DNA of 64,000 nucleotides from Phocaeicola_A sp963643925 (GCA_963643925.1 CAVINS010000002.1:38759-102758); one strand, 5' to 3'; counted from the stretch's first letter, positions 24,519 to 33,661 are shown. The notes: generated by a model not told the origin, from the letters alone. Numbers and translations are program-made.

Positions 24519-26348
24519 CTACAGGCTTTGCATGTCGTGCAACCGCTTGTAGTAGCCGTTCAGGGCAATCAGCTCCTCGTGTTTGCCACGCTCCACGATG
24601 CGTCCTTCGTGCAGCACGCATATTTCGTCGGCATTCTTGATAGTGGAGAGACGGTGGGCTATGGCGATGGTGGTGCGGGTCTTCATGAGTCGTTCGAGCG
24701 CCTCCTGCACCAGTCGCTCCGACTCGGTGTCGAGTGCGGAGGTGGCCTCGTCGAGGATGAGGATGGGCGGGTTCTTCAGTATGGCGCGTGCGATGCTGAT
24801 GCGCTGACGTTGTCCGCCGGAGAGCTTGTTGCCGCGGTCGCCGATGTTGGTGTTGTAGCCCTCTTCCTTCTCCATTATGAAGTCGTGGGCGTTGGCTATC
24901 TTGGCGGCTTCGATGACCTGCTCCATAGTTGCCCCTTCCACACCGAAGGCGATGTTGTTGAAGAAGGTATCGTTGAATAGGATGGCCTCTTGGTTCACGT
25001 TTCCGATGAGACTGCGAAGGTCGGCTATGCGAGTATCCTTGATGTTGATGCCGTCGATGGTGATGGTTCCTTGTTGCACGTCGTGGTAGCGGGGCAGAAG
25101 GTCCACTAGGGTGGACTTGCCCGAGCCGGATTGTCCCACCAGTGCCACGGTCTTCCCTTTGGGTATGGTGAGGTTGATGTCCTCGAGCACCGGCTTCTTG
25201 CCGTCGTAGCTGAAGGTGATGTCCTTGAAGGTGATGTTGTCCTGCAGTCCGTTGAGCGGCTTCGGGTTCTCTATCTCTTTGATGGGGTTCTCTGCCTTCA
25301 GTATCTTGTCCACACGCTCCATGGAGGCGAGACCTTTCGGGATGCTGTATCCGGCCTTGGAGAACTCCTTCAGCGGGTTGATGACACTGTAGAGGATTAC
25401 CATGTAGAAAATGAAGGTCGGTGCGTCGATGCTGGAGTGGTTGCCCAGTATCAGCGAGCCGCCGAACCAGAGGACGATGACGATGAGCAGAGTGCCCAGG
25501 AACTCGCTCATCGGGTGGGCCAATGCCTGGCGGGTGGCCACGCGGTTGGTGGCGTCGCGGTATTCGTTGCTGCATTTGGTGAAGCGTTCTATCATCTTGT
25601 TCTCGGCGATGAACGCCTTGATGATGCGCAGTCCGCCGAGTGTCTCCTCCAACTGTGCCATGGTGTCGCTCCATTTGCTCTGAGCCTCCAGCGACTTGCG
25701 TTTCAGCTTCTTGCCGACTTTGCCCATCACCCATCCCATGCCGGGCAGCACGATGATGGTGAACAGTGTCAGCTGCCAGCTGGTGACGAGCAGGGTGCCG
25801 AAGTAGAAGAGTATCAGTATCGGATTCTTGATGAGCATATCCAGCGAGCTGGTGATGGAGGTCTCCACTTCGCCCACGTCGCCGCTCATGCGGGCTATGA
25901 TGTCGCCTTTGCGTTCTTCGGAGAAGAATCCCAGTGGCAGGTGCATCACCTTGGAATAGACCATCACGCGGATGTCGCGCACCACGCCGGTGCGCAAGGG
26001 TATCATCACGGCCGACGAGGCGAAGTAGCACGAGGTCTTTATCATCGTCATGAAGGCCAGGAAGAGTCCGAGGAAGAGTAGGGTGGTGGAGGGTCCGTAG
26101 TTGGCGATCATCTGGCTCACGTAGTAGTAGAAGTTGTTCACCGCCACCTCCTTCAGGTTGTCAATGTTCCATTCCATGAAGTAGTAGACCTTGTCGTCCA
26201 TCTTGAAGAGAATCTGGAGGATAGGTATTAGGAGTGTGAACGAGAATATGTTGAACACTGCCGACAGGATGTTCAGCAGTACGGACCACGCCAGGTATTT
26301 TTTGTAAGGAGAGACAAAACGTCTCATCAGTTGGAAGAATTCCTTCAT
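24519..26348 (-). CDS. ABC exporter, MsbA-like
   Basis: A 609-residue half-transporter: six membrane helices in the first ~330 residues and a C-terminal nucleotide-binding domain with Walker A GQSGSGKSTLVDLLPRY, signature LSGGQRQRISIARAI, Walker B ILILDEATSALD and H-loop AIAHRLSTI. The layout and length fit MsbA-type lipid A/phospholipid flippases, which work as homodimers in the inner membrane. Drug exporters share this layout, so the substrate is inferred. It appears monocistronic. An overlapping 567-codon frame on the same strand is Arg/His-rich and is a shadow. Confidence 0.85.
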   Translation of the reverse strand: MKEFFQLMRRFVSPYKKYLAWSVLLNILSAVFNIFSFTLLIPILQILFKMDDKVYYFMEWNIDNLKEVAVNNFYYYVSQMIANYGPSTTLLFLGLFLAFMTMIKTSCYFASSAVMIPLRTGVVRDIRVMVYSKVMHLPLGFFSEERKGDIIARMSGDVGEVETSITSSLDMLIKNPILILFYFGTLLVTSWQLTLFTIIVLPGMGWVMGKVGKKLKRKSLEAQSKWSDTMAQLEETLGGLRIIKAFIAENKMIERFTKCSNEYRDATNRVATRQALAHPMSEFLGTLLIVIVLWFGGSLILGNHSSIDAPTFIFYMVILYSVINPLKEFSKAGYSIPKGLASMERVDKILKAENPIKEIENPKPLNGLQDNITFKDITFSYDGKKPVLEDINLTIPKGKTVALVGQSGSGKSTLVDLLPRYHDVQQGTITIDGINIKDTRIADLRSLIGNVNQEAILFNDTFFNNIAFGVEGATMEQVIEAAKIANAHDFIMEKEEGYNTNIGDRGNKLSGGQRQRISIARAILKNPPILILDEATSALDTESERLVQEALERLMKTRTTIAIAHRLSTIKNADEICVLHEGRIVERGKHEELIALNGYYKRLHDMQSL

Positions 26349-26376
26349 TGGAGATGTTGTTTGCTAAATAATGGGA

Positions 26377-26384
26377 CAAAGATA
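26377..26384 (-). promoter_or_regulatory. -7 promoter element of the ABC exporter gene
   Basis: On the minus strand TATCTTTG, 29 bp before the ATG at 26348. Confidence 0.55.
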
Positions 26385-26514
26385 CTACAATTCGATAGCA
26401 GTACACCAAGCTTCCTCCGAATATTTTGCTGATAAACGGTTCCTGGAGGGGCAGATGGCAAAACGGGTATATGGCCTACCCTTTATTATATCCTAAATTC
26501 CGCAACACTTTAAA

Positions 26515-26805
26515 TTATTCTTCTGCCAATATCCGTAAGTCGCCGAGCATCTGTGAAGCTACCTCCCATGTGCATTCGTCTGAACTTGAAGCCGAGCGCA
26601 ACAGGCCTTGGTATGCCATGCAAAAGACAGTGTCACCTTCGGGGTTTTCGAAAGTGGACTTAAGTTCTTCGTGGGGGGCAGACAGAAGAATTTCGGCGAA
26701 TAGTTCTGCAGCATGCTCGGTTTCACCGGTTTGCTCACAGTGGACGGCAAATTCCAATTTGCGTCGCAGACTTTCATTAGTGAGGTATTTAGAATTGTGC
26801 GCCAT
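26515..26805 (-). CDS. Small acidic protein of unknown function
   Basis: A 96-residue, helix-rich acidic protein (AHNSKYLTNESLRRKLEFAV...) with no signal peptide, membrane segment or motif I recognise. It overlaps the end of the upstream membrane-protein gene by 17 bp and is read in the same direction, so the two are probably co-translated. The helical, repeat-free composition is compatible with a small cytoplasmic partner of that protein; this is inference only. Confidence 0.7.
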   Translation of the reverse strand: MAHNSKYLTNESLRRKLEFAVHCEQTGETEHAAELFAEILLSAPHEELKSTFENPEGDTVFCMAYQGLLRSASSSDECTWEVASQMLGDLRILAEE

Positions 26806-27709
26806 CGATGTGCCGTGTTATGTTGTCTTCTCCATTGCCTGTCAACTTGTCTGTGGCATCAGATATGGCATCAGAAGCCATATCTGATGCTGTGTCAGGG
26901 TCCGGACTTTCACGATATAGTTCTATGTAATGGTAGAGCGTGTAGATAAAAGTCACGCCTAATCCGGTGAAGATATATCCCTTGATTTCAGATGGCCATG
27001 CTGCATTCCAAAACGTGTCGGCAGCATATGCAATGCCGGCGCAGATGAACGTCAACAGTTGTATTATCAGAAATGCATAGTGAATCCGGTTGCGTATTGT
27101 CCGGTCATAGAATTCGTCACTTGCGTCTGATAACATTCTGATTGACATGCAGATAAATAACGATATGAGAATCAGAATTAAACCTTTGGTGATATATTCC
27201 CCAATGGTCAGTTGCTGCCTGAATGATGAGGCCATCGGCTCTGCAAAATCGAAGTTGTTTAATCGATTATGGAAAATCATAAACGTGATGTCGTTGTCGG
27301 TGATATAGCGGTAGCAGCGTGCATACCAAATGCCGTCCTGCAGATGGAAACGATAGTCGCAAGCGGCATCGTAAGGTTTGTCGCTGACAGTCAGCCGTGA
27401 AACGCTGTCGGCGGCTGACAGCCATTCCACCCATTCAACGTCGGACAAGGCAAGACATGCTTTTTTGCTGATAGTGATGCTGTCGCCCCAGTGGTAGCGC
27501 ACAATCTCGCAGACGAAGCTCGGATTGTTGCAGTGGACTGAGTAGCTTTTGGCATTGCCGGGGTAGTGCATGCCTTTTGTCGGCTCGATGACGGTGCTGT
27601 CGGGAAAGTCGATGCATATGGCATCGTCCTTGAACTCAGTGGCATTGGCTGCTGCGCAGACCATTAGCAGCAACACTACTGCAATATTAATCAAAAAGAA
27701 TTTCTTCAT
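26789..27709 (-). CDS. Exported membrane protein of unknown function
   Basis: A 306-residue protein with signal peptide (ending ANATEF), an extracytoplasmic domain of about 150 residues with Cys pairs (CIDFPD, HCNNPSFVCEI), then three or four membrane helices (GLILILISLFICMSI, FLIIQLLTFICAGIAYA, GYIFTGLGVTFIYTLYHYI) and an Asp/Ser/Ala-rich tail (DTASDMASDAISDATD). I do not recognise the family. A full -33/-7 promoter precedes it. The tail is encoded by a DNA inverted repeat at 26856-26890. Confidence 0.75.
   Translation of the reverse strand: MKKFFLINIAVVLLLMVCAAANATEFKDDAICIDFPDSTVIEPTKGMHYPGNAKSYSVHCNNPSFVCEIVRYHWGDSITISKKACLALSDVEWVEWLSAADSVSRLTVSDKPYDAACDYRFHLQDGIWYARCYRYITDNDITFMIFHNRLNNFDFAEPMASSFRQQLTIGEYITKGLILILISLFICMSIRMLSDASDEFYDRTIRNRIHYAFLIIQLLTFICAGIAYAADTFWNAAWPSEIKGYIFTGLGVTFIYTLYHYIELYRESPDPDTASDMASDAISDATDKLTGNGEDNITRHIDGAQF
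26856..26890. repeat. 14-bp inverted repeat inside coding sequence
   Basis: GCATCAGATATGGC and GCCATATCTGATGC are perfect arms around a 7-nt loop. It encodes the SDMASDAISDA tail of the membrane protein, just before the start of the overlapping small gene, and could form an mRNA hairpin near that start. Confidence 0.7.
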
Positions 27710-27732
27710 TGTCTTCCGTTTAATTTTTTCTG

Positions 27733-27764
27733 CAAAGTTATTGTATCCCCGTGAGACTTACAAA
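27733..27764 (-). promoter_or_regulatory. Full -33/-7 promoter of the membrane-protein gene
   Basis: On the minus strand TTTG (27764-27761), a 20-bp spacer, then TAACTTTG (27740-27733), 24 bp before the ATG at 27709. It is a close match to the Bacteroides housekeeping promoter. Confidence 0.75.
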
Positions 27765-27830
27765 TGTTTGAGGGGGAATAATAACTGATTATAGTTCGTT
27801 GGTAAACGAGTCCCGGGGGCTTGAAACGAA

Positions 27831-27860
27831 AGCGTCCCGCACGGGGAGGTGCGGGACGCT
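27831..27860 (-). terminator. Terminator of the ExuT-like transporter gene
   Basis: Perfect 12-bp arms AGCGTCCCGCAC and GTGCGGGACGCT with a 6-nt loop, followed on the minus strand by TTCGTTTC. Confidence 0.85.
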
Positions 27861-27883
27861 AGGAAACACTATAGAGTGATAGA

Positions 27884-29533
27884 TTAGTCTACAACGATAG
27901 GCTTGTACTTCGGAACGAGGGCCTTCATGATAACCCAACCGATGAGGTAAGCAACGGCGCAGATGCAGAAGATAATCATGTATCCGGCAGGTTTGCCTAC
28001 GAAGCCCAGAGCCTCCATCGGCATGTTGACCATCGTACCACCCAACTCGCCGACCTTGGTGACCATCAGCTGAGTCATGTCGTTGAGGTGCATTGCCTGC
28101 TCGGTCAAAGGAGCGCCAGTGAGTCCCTCGATAGTCTTTCTCGAGAGCTCGTAAGTCTCACCGTTCAGTTCGAACGAACCGGCAGCATGAGTGAACAGCG
28201 AACCGGAGCACTTGTTGATGAGGAATGAACCTACACCACCAGCCATACCGCCGATACCTGTCACGGTAGCGATGGCGCTCTTGGGGAACATATCTCCGGT
28301 GGTGGAGAAGATGTTGGCAGACCAAGACTGGTGAGCCGCACCCAGGATACCGATGAGGATGATAGGCAACCAAGCGGACAACGTGCTGTCACCCAACGGC
28401 TGTGCGAAGATGCCCAGCAAGGGGAAGAAGGCGAATATCAACATGGCGCGCATACGTCCGGCGTAGGGGTTCATGCCCAACTTGTCGACGAAGTAGGTTG
28501 GCAGGTAACCGCCGAAGATGGAGAGCATCGTGATGAGGTAGAGCACGAAAATCAGAGTCATACCCATCGTGGATGATGAACTGTAGCCGAACACGTCGGA
28601 GATGTAGGCCGGTGTCCAGAATAGGAAGAACCACCATACACCATCGGTCATGAACTTGCCGACGATGAACGACCAAGTCTGCTTGAATGTGAAGCATTTC
28701 AAGAAGCCGATCTTCTTCTCCTCGGCCTCGGGAGCATCAGCTGTAGGCTCGGGATCCTCGTTGTCCTGGTTGATGTAGACCAGCTCTGCCTTGTTGACGC
28801 GCTTGTTCTCAGACGGTTTCTTGTATGCGAAAATCCAGAAAGCCATCCAGATGTAACCCAACGCACCGATAACGATGAAGGCCATCTCCCAACCGAATGC
28901 CTGGGCGATGAACGGGATGGTGAGCGGAGCCACGAGGGCGCCTACGGATGCGCCGTTGTTGAAGATAGATGTAGCGAAAGCACGGTCCTTCTTCGGGAAG
29001 TACTCTGCCGTCACCTTGATGGCTGCGGGGAAGTTACCTGCCTCGCCGGCTGCCAACACTACGCGGCAAGCAAGGAACAACCATACGCTGACGCTCGATA
29101 CGGCCAGTGTGGCGTTGGCCAATGCCTCGGGGTTCATGCCGTTGGAACTGATATAGTTGGAGATGCACTCCTTGGCTTGTTCAAAGCCTACAAACCATGA
29201 ACCTTCCAGGATGCCGCTTGTGGCGATACCGCAGAAGGCGTGGAGGCAGGCGCCTGTCGACCAGATGCCGATAGCCCAAAGGTAACCTTTCTTTGTACCC
29301 ATCCAGTCTACAAATTTTCCAGCGAAAAGCATGCAGACGGCATATATGATGGAGAAATAGGCCGTGATGGTACCATAGTCAGCATCCGACCAGTGGAATT
29401 CTGGAGATATAAAATCCTTCCAGGTTAACGACAACACCTGTCTGTCCATGTAGTTGACAGTGGTGGCGAAGAAAAGCAATGAACAAATCCACCAGCGGTA
29501 GTTCGTCATCTTTTCATTTTTCAATGTACTCAT
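27884..29533 (-). CDS. MFS hexuronate transporter, ExuT-like
   Basis: A 549-residue inner-membrane MFS permease of the anion:cation symporter group (ExuT/GudP-like): NYMDRQVLSL at helix 1, WMGTKKGYLWAIGIWS between helices, CRVVLAAGEAGNFPAAIKV at helices 4-5, a charged central loop, and YLPTYFVDKLGMNPYAGRMRA in the second half. It is longer than E. coli ExuT because of extra loop residues (about 105-130 and in the C-terminal third). Likely substrates are galacturonate or glucuronate with H+. The divergent neighbour is a pectin methylesterase, which supports galacturonate. Confidence 0.85.
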   Translation of the reverse strand: MSTLKNEKMTNYRWWICSLLFFATTVNYMDRQVLSLTWKDFISPEFHWSDADYGTITAYFSIIYAVCMLFAGKFVDWMGTKKGYLWAIGIWSTGACLHAFCGIATSGILEGSWFVGFEQAKECISNYISSNGMNPEALANATLAVSSVSVWLFLACRVVLAAGEAGNFPAAIKVTAEYFPKKDRAFATSIFNNGASVGALVAPLTIPFIAQAFGWEMAFIVIGALGYIWMAFWIFAYKKPSENKRVNKAELVYINQDNEDPEPTADAPEAEEKKIGFLKCFTFKQTWSFIVGKFMTDGVWWFFLFWTPAYISDVFGYSSSSTMGMTLIFVLYLITMLSIFGGYLPTYFVDKLGMNPYAGRMRAMLIFAFFPLLGIFAQPLGDSTLSAWLPIILIGILGAAHQSWSANIFSTTGDMFPKSAIATVTGIGGMAGGVGSFLINKCSGSLFTHAAGSFELNGETYELSRKTIEGLTGAPLTEQAMHLNDMTQLMVTKVGELGGTMVNMPMEALGFVGKPAGYMIIFCICAVAYLIGWVIMKALVPKYKPIVVD

Positions 29534-29592
29534 AGTAATAAATTTGATGTTTTGATGATTATATTATTGTTCTATATTTTTCGTAAATGTGA

Positions 29593-29600
29593 CAAAGATA
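29593..29600 (-). promoter_or_regulatory. -7 promoter element of the ExuT-like gene
   Basis: On the minus strand TATCTTTG, about 60 bp before the ATG at 29533. No -33 TTTG found. Confidence 0.55.
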
Positions 29601-29720
29601 TAATTTCATCTCGTATCCCCTATAAAATACTACTGATATTTTAGATTTATTAAACGGAAGAGGGCCTCATAGACTGCTTTTGCCTCAATAAATGCGTATA
29701 AATGGAAAAATCGAATGAAG

Positions 29721-29755
29721 GAAGTCGGTAAATAGCGACTTCTTGCCTATATTTG
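29721..29755 (+). promoter_or_regulatory. Pectinesterase promoter with dyad operator
   Basis: A -7 element TATATTTG lies at 29748-29755. Just upstream, GAAGTCG (29721-29727) and CGACTTC (29736-29742) form a 7-bp dyad with an 8-bp centre, placed over the expected -33 region; repressor binding there would block the promoter. The remainder of the 29601-29877 gap shows no gene. Confidence 0.5.
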
Positions 29756-29877
29756 CACAGCGTTTCGACCTCGGCCCATAAAGGGTGTGTTGGAACACGG
29801 TGTCTGGCAGTCTCCACGGGGCAATATGGCACGAGCGACACGGTCACGAATGCTAATATACTATTATAATAATGTAC

Positions 29878-30855
29878 ATGAAAAAGACTCTTATGATGGC
29901 TTTGCTGGCCTTGGTTTGCTGGCAGGGCAGAGTGTGGGCGGTTACGGATACGCCCGACACGCTAGTGGTAGCGAAAGACGGTACGGGTAACTTCACCACA
30001 TTGTGGGACGCACTGGAAGATGTGCGTGCCTTTATGGATTACCACAAAGTGATTTTTGTGAAGAAGGGTGTTTACCGCGAGAAGGTGGTGGTGCCCTCGT
30101 GGTTGACCAATGTGGAGATTCTGGGTGAGGACCGCGACAAGACGGTGATTACCTATGACGACCATGCGAACCTTTACTTGCCGGACGGAAAGAACAAGAT
30201 GGGAACCTTCCGTTCCTACACCATGCGGGTGGACGCCAACGACATCACACTTAAGAACCTCACTATCGAGAACGCCTCTGGCCGTAAGGGTCAGGCTGTG
30301 GCACTACACACCGAGGGCGACCGTCTGAAGGTGATCAACTGCCGCCTGTTGGGTAACCAGGACACTGTCTACACCGGTTTGTCCGGCACACGCATCTATT
30401 TCAAGGACTGCTACATCGAGGGTACGACCGACTTCATATTCGGCCCGTCTGTGGCTTGGTTCGAGGGTTGCCACATCCATAGTTTGGTGAACTCCTACGT
30501 TACAGCCGCTTCCACTCCGAAGGCCTACAAGTATGGCTACGTGTTCAACCGCTGCAAGCTGACAGCTGCCGATGGCGTGGACAAAGTCTACTTGGGCCGT
30601 CCCTGGCGTCCCTACGGAGCAACGCTGTTCATGAACTGTGAGTTGGGCAAACATATCACTGCCGTGGGTTGGCACAACTGGGGCAAGGCCGACAACGAGC
30701 AGACCGCCCGCTATGCCGAGTACAACAATACCGGTGAAGGGGCCAATCCCGCAGCCCGTGCACATTGGAGCAAGCAACTCTCTAGGAAAGAGGCGTCCAA
30801 GATTACCCCGGCCGTGGTATTCGGTTTCAACGATACCTGGAATGTAGAGGAGTAG
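29878..30855 (+). CDS. Pectin methylesterase (CE8)
   Basis: A 325-residue exported enzyme (an in-frame ATG at 29872 would add two residues; the signal peptide fits MKKTLMMALLALVCWQG better). The pectinesterase signature elements are all present: GQAVALHTEGD, GNQDTVYTG, GTTDFIFGPS and LGRPWRPYG. Counted from 29872, the catalytic Asp residues are 164 and 187 and the conserved Arg is 243. It removes methyl esters from homogalacturonan, exposing galacturonate units. Domain length is that of a single CE8 module with no extra binding domain. No pectin lyase or GH28 is nearby, so it must work with enzymes encoded elsewhere. Confidence 0.92.
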   Translation: MKKTLMMALLALVCWQGRVWAVTDTPDTLVVAKDGTGNFTTLWDALEDVRAFMDYHKVIFVKKGVYREKVVVPSWLTNVEILGEDRDKTVITYDDHANLYLPDGKNKMGTFRSYTMRVDANDITLKNLTIENASGRKGQAVALHTEGDRLKVINCRLLGNQDTVYTGLSGTRIYFKDCYIEGTTDFIFGPSVAWFEGCHIHSLVNSYVTAASTPKAYKYGYVFNRCKLTAADGVDKVYLGRPWRPYGATLFMNCELGKHITAVGWHNWGKADNEQTARYAEYNNTGEGANPAARAHWSKQLSRKEASKITPAVVFGFNDTWNVEE

Positions 30856-31033
30856 TGACATAGAGGGGCTATAGCCCTCCGTTATGTGATTCAAGACCTT
30901 TCAGTTATCTCATCCAGCGCGAGTGAGAAGGGGCTGGAAGGCCTTGATGTTTATTGTATCCGGGCCCGTTTGCCGGATAAGGAGACCCTATGGTCATTTC
31001 CGGGCACCCTAAGCCGTTGTGTATACAAACAAA

Positions 31034-31057
31034 AAGCCGATTCGTAAGAATCGGCTT
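31034..31057 (-). terminator. Terminator after tRNA-His
   Basis: Arms AAGCCGATTC and GAATCGGCTT with a 4-nt loop; on the minus strand the stem is followed by TTTGTTTG. Confidence 0.8.
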
Positions 31058-31066
31058 CATTACCCA

Positions 31067-31142
31067 GGGTGACTAGTGGGACTCGAACCCACGACATTCA
31101 GAACCACAATCTGACGCTCTAACCAACTGAACTATAGTCACC
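31067..31142 (-). tRNA. tRNA-His (GTG)
   Basis: On the minus strand the 76-nt sequence folds as a tRNA: an acceptor stem beginning GGTGACTA paired with TAGTCACC, a D-arm, anticodon stem TCAGA/TCTGA with loop TTGTGGT (anticodon GTG, His), and T-arm GTGGG TTCGAGT CCCAC. The 5' G opposite C73 is the extra base typical of tRNA-His. CCA is not encoded. Confidence 0.95.
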
Positions 31143-31171
31143 ATATTGGCTATGCTTTTTCAAAAGCGTTG

Positions 31172-31202
31172 CAAAGATAGATACTTTTTCTGAAACTGCA
31201 AA
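31172..31202 (-). promoter_or_regulatory. Full promoter of tRNA-His
   Basis: On the minus strand TTTG (31202-31199), a 19-bp spacer, then TATCTTTG (31179-31172), 29 bp before the tRNA 5' end. Confidence 0.8.
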
Positions 31203-31279
31203 CATTTGACGCAAATATTTCAGAAAACATACATAAATCCTTTGCCGAGGCCCTTGGAAAAGCATAGCATGGCCTTTAC

Positions 31280-32161
31280 CTATTTATATATAGCCTTCTT
31301 GCCAGCCAACAAGGTGTTCTTCATCAGCGACACGATGGTCATGGGACCTACGCCACCCGGTACGGGGGTGATGAACGAACATTTGGGGGCTACTTCGTCG
31401 AACTTGACGTCGCCGGTGAGCTTGAAGCCGGACTTTTTGGTGGCATCAGGCACACGGGTGGTACCTACGTCGATGATGACGGCACCTTCTTTCACCATGT
31501 CCGCCTTCACGAAGTTGGGTTGACCAAGGGCGGCTACGATGATGTCCGCTTCCTGGCATTCCTTCACCAGGTTGGTGGAGCGGCTGTGGCATACCGTCAC
31601 GGTGGCGTCGCCGGGGTAAGCCTTCTGCATCATCAGCATGGCCATGGGCTTGCCTACGATGTTGCTGCGGCCCAACACCACACACTTTTTGCCCGAAGTC
31701 TCTATCTTGTAACGCTTCAGCAACTCCAGTATTCCGTTGGGGGTGGCTGACACGTAGCAGGGCAGTCCGATGGACATGCGGCCCACGTTGATGGGGTGGA
31801 AGCCGTCGACATCCTTGCGGTAGTCGATGGTCTCGATGACTTTTTGCTCCGAGATGTGTTTGGGCAACGGCAGCTGCACGATGAATCCGTCCACGTCGTC
31901 ATCGTTGTTGAGCTCGCGTACCTTTGCCAACAGTTCCTCCTCGGTGACGTCGGCTTCGTAACGAATCAGTGTCGACTTGAAGCCGCACACTTCACACGCT
32001 TTTACTTTTGCTGCCACGTAGGTCTCGCTACCTCCGTCATGTCCCACCAGTATGGCGGCCAGGTGTGGGCGTTTGCCGCCTTTTGCCACGATGTCGGCTA
32101 CCTCGGTGGCAATCTCTTGCTTCACTTGTTCCGATATGGCTTTTCCGTCAATTAACTGCAT
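31280..32161 (-). CDS. folD: Methylenetetrahydrofolate dehydrogenase/cyclohydrolase
   Basis: A 293-residue cytoplasmic bifunctional enzyme interconverting 5,10-methylene-, methenyl- and 10-formyl-tetrahydrofolate with NADP+. Seen: the substrate-site motif GSETYVAAKVKACEVCGF (Tyr and Lys of the YxxxK active site), VQLPLPKHI, VVLGRSNIVGKPMA (dinucleotide site) and the C-terminal PVPGGVGPMT. Full length for the family. It follows ffh by 2 bp, so the two are co-transcribed leftward. Confidence 0.95.
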   Translation of the reverse strand: MQLIDGKAISEQVKQEIATEVADIVAKGGKRPHLAAILVGHDGGSETYVAAKVKACEVCGFKSTLIRYEADVTEEELLAKVRELNNDDDVDGFIVQLPLPKHISEQKVIETIDYRKDVDGFHPINVGRMSIGLPCYVSATPNGILELLKRYKIETSGKKCVVLGRSNIVGKPMAMLMMQKAYPGDATVTVCHSRSTNLVKECQEADIIVAALGQPNFVKADMVKEGAVIIDVGTTRVPDATKKSGFKLTGDVKFDEVAPKCSFITPVPGGVGPMTIVSLMKNTLLAGKKAIYK

Positions 32162-32163
32162 AA

Positions 32164-33492
32164 TTATCTCATATTTTTCATTTTGGGCATCAGGTTCTTC
32201 ATCTTGCTGCCCGTAACCATTTTCATCATCTTGCGGGTCTCGTCGAACTGCTTCAGCAGGCGGTTCACCTCCTGTATGTTGGTGCCGCTACCCTTGGCGA
32301 TGCGGTTGCGTCGCGAGCTGTTGAGTATCTCGGGGTTGGTGCGTTCCTTCGGGGTCATGGAGTAGATGATGGCCTCGATGCTCTTGAAGGCATTGTCGTC
32401 GATGTCGATATTCTTCAGCGCTTTGCCCATGCCGGGAATCATGGAAGCCAACTCCTTGAGGTTACCCATCTTCTTGATTTGGTTGATTTGGGTGAGGAAG
32501 TCGTTGAAATCGAACTGGTTCTTCTGAATCTTCTTCTGCAGTTTCTTGGCCTCCTCCTCGTCGTACTGTGCCTGGGCACGTTCCACCAACGAGACGATAT
32601 CACCCATGCCCAGGATACGGTCGGCCATACGGGCGGGGTGGAACAGGTCCAGCGCATCCAACTTCTCGCCGGTTCCGATGAACTTGATAGGCTTGTTGAC
32701 CACCGTGCGGATGGAAAGGGCGGCACCACCACGGGTGTCACCATCGAGCTTCGTCAGCACCACGCCGTTGAAGTCCAGCCGATCGTTGAACTCCTTGGCG
32801 GTGTTCACGGCGTCCTGTCCGGTCATGGCGTCGACCACGAACAGTGTCTCGTCCGGGTTGATGGCATTCTTGATGGCTTCAATCTCGTTCATCATCGCCT
32901 CGTCCACTGCCAGTCGGCCGGCGGTATCGACGATGACCAGGTCATATCCCTTGGCCCGTGCTTCCTTGATGGCGTTGAGCGCAATCTCCACGGGTTTGTT
33001 GTTGTCCGGCTCGCTGTAGACTGGTACCTGTATCTGTTCGCCGAGCACCTTCAACTGCTCGATGGCGGCGGGACGGTACACGTCGCAGGCTACCAACAGC
33101 GGGCTGCGGTGTTTCTTGTTCTTCAGCATGTAAGCCAGCTTGCCCGAGAAGGTGGTCTTACCGGAACCTTGCAGACCCGACATCAGGATGACGGCCGGCT
33201 TGCCCTTCAGCTCCAGCTCGGCTGTCTCCCCTCCCATGAGGGTGGCCAACTCGTCGTGCACAATCTTCACCATCAACTGGCTGGGCTTCACGGCGGTGAG
33301 CACGTTCTGTCCCAGGGCTTTCTCCTTGACGGTGTCTGTGAAGGTCTTGGCGACTTTGTAGTTGACATCGGCATCCAACAGCGCCTTGCGGACATCCTTT
33401 AAGGTCTCCGCCACGTTGATCTCCGTGATTTTTCCTTCACCTTTCAGTATTTTGAAAGACCTCTCGAGTCTCTCGCTTAAGTTATCGAACAT
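32164..33492 (-). CDS. ffh: Signal recognition particle protein Ffh
   Basis: A 442-residue SRP54-type GTPase that binds signal sequences and 4.5S RNA and delivers nascent membrane proteins to FtsY. Seen: an N-domain helical bundle, P-loop SGLQGSGKTTFSGKLA, VACDVYRP, DTAGRLAVDEAMM, TKLDGDTRGGAAL, and a methionine-rich C-terminal M domain (GMGKAL, KMMKMVTGSKMKNLMPKM). Full length. First gene of the ffh-folD unit. Confidence 0.97.
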   Translation of the reverse strand: MFDNLSERLERSFKILKGEGKITEINVAETLKDVRKALLDADVNYKVAKTFTDTVKEKALGQNVLTAVKPSQLMVKIVHDELATLMGGETAELELKGKPAVILMSGLQGSGKTTFSGKLAYMLKNKKHRSPLLVACDVYRPAAIEQLKVLGEQIQVPVYSEPDNNKPVEIALNAIKEARAKGYDLVIVDTAGRLAVDEAMMNEIEAIKNAINPDETLFVVDAMTGQDAVNTAKEFNDRLDFNGVVLTKLDGDTRGGAALSIRTVVNKPIKFIGTGEKLDALDLFHPARMADRILGMGDIVSLVERAQAQYDEEEAKKLQKKIQKNQFDFNDFLTQINQIKKMGNLKELASMIPGMGKALKNIDIDDNAFKSIEAIIYSMTPKERTNPEILNSSRRNRIAKGSGTNIQEVNRLLKQFDETRKMMKMVTGSKMKNLMPKMKNMR

Positions 33493-33548
33493 AGTTATAT
33501 CTTAGCTTTTTTATTATTCGCAGTGATTGTACCTTATATAATAGGTTG

Positions 33549-33556
33549 CAAAAGTA
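33549..33556 (-). promoter_or_regulatory. -7 promoter element of ffh-folD
   Basis: On the minus strand TACTTTTG, 57 bp before the ffh ATG. Confidence 0.5.
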
Positions 33557-33661
33557 CAAATAATCTGCTTACAAGCGTCCATAATCGCCGCTAAATTGAA
33601 AAATCATATATGCACACTTAAATAAAATGTGTGCAATATGAGGTGGTATAAATAATTGTTG

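Noticed and set aside
24328..26031. 567-codon frame overlapping the ABC exporter gene
   Set aside because: It is on the same strand in another frame, Arg/His/Gly-rich, has no domain, and the exporter frame carries all ABC motifs. It is a shadow caused by high GC at codon position 3.
30866..30877. GGGCTATAGCCC palindrome after the pectinesterase gene
   Set aside because: A 12-bp palindrome with no loop and no T-run; too weak to call a terminator.
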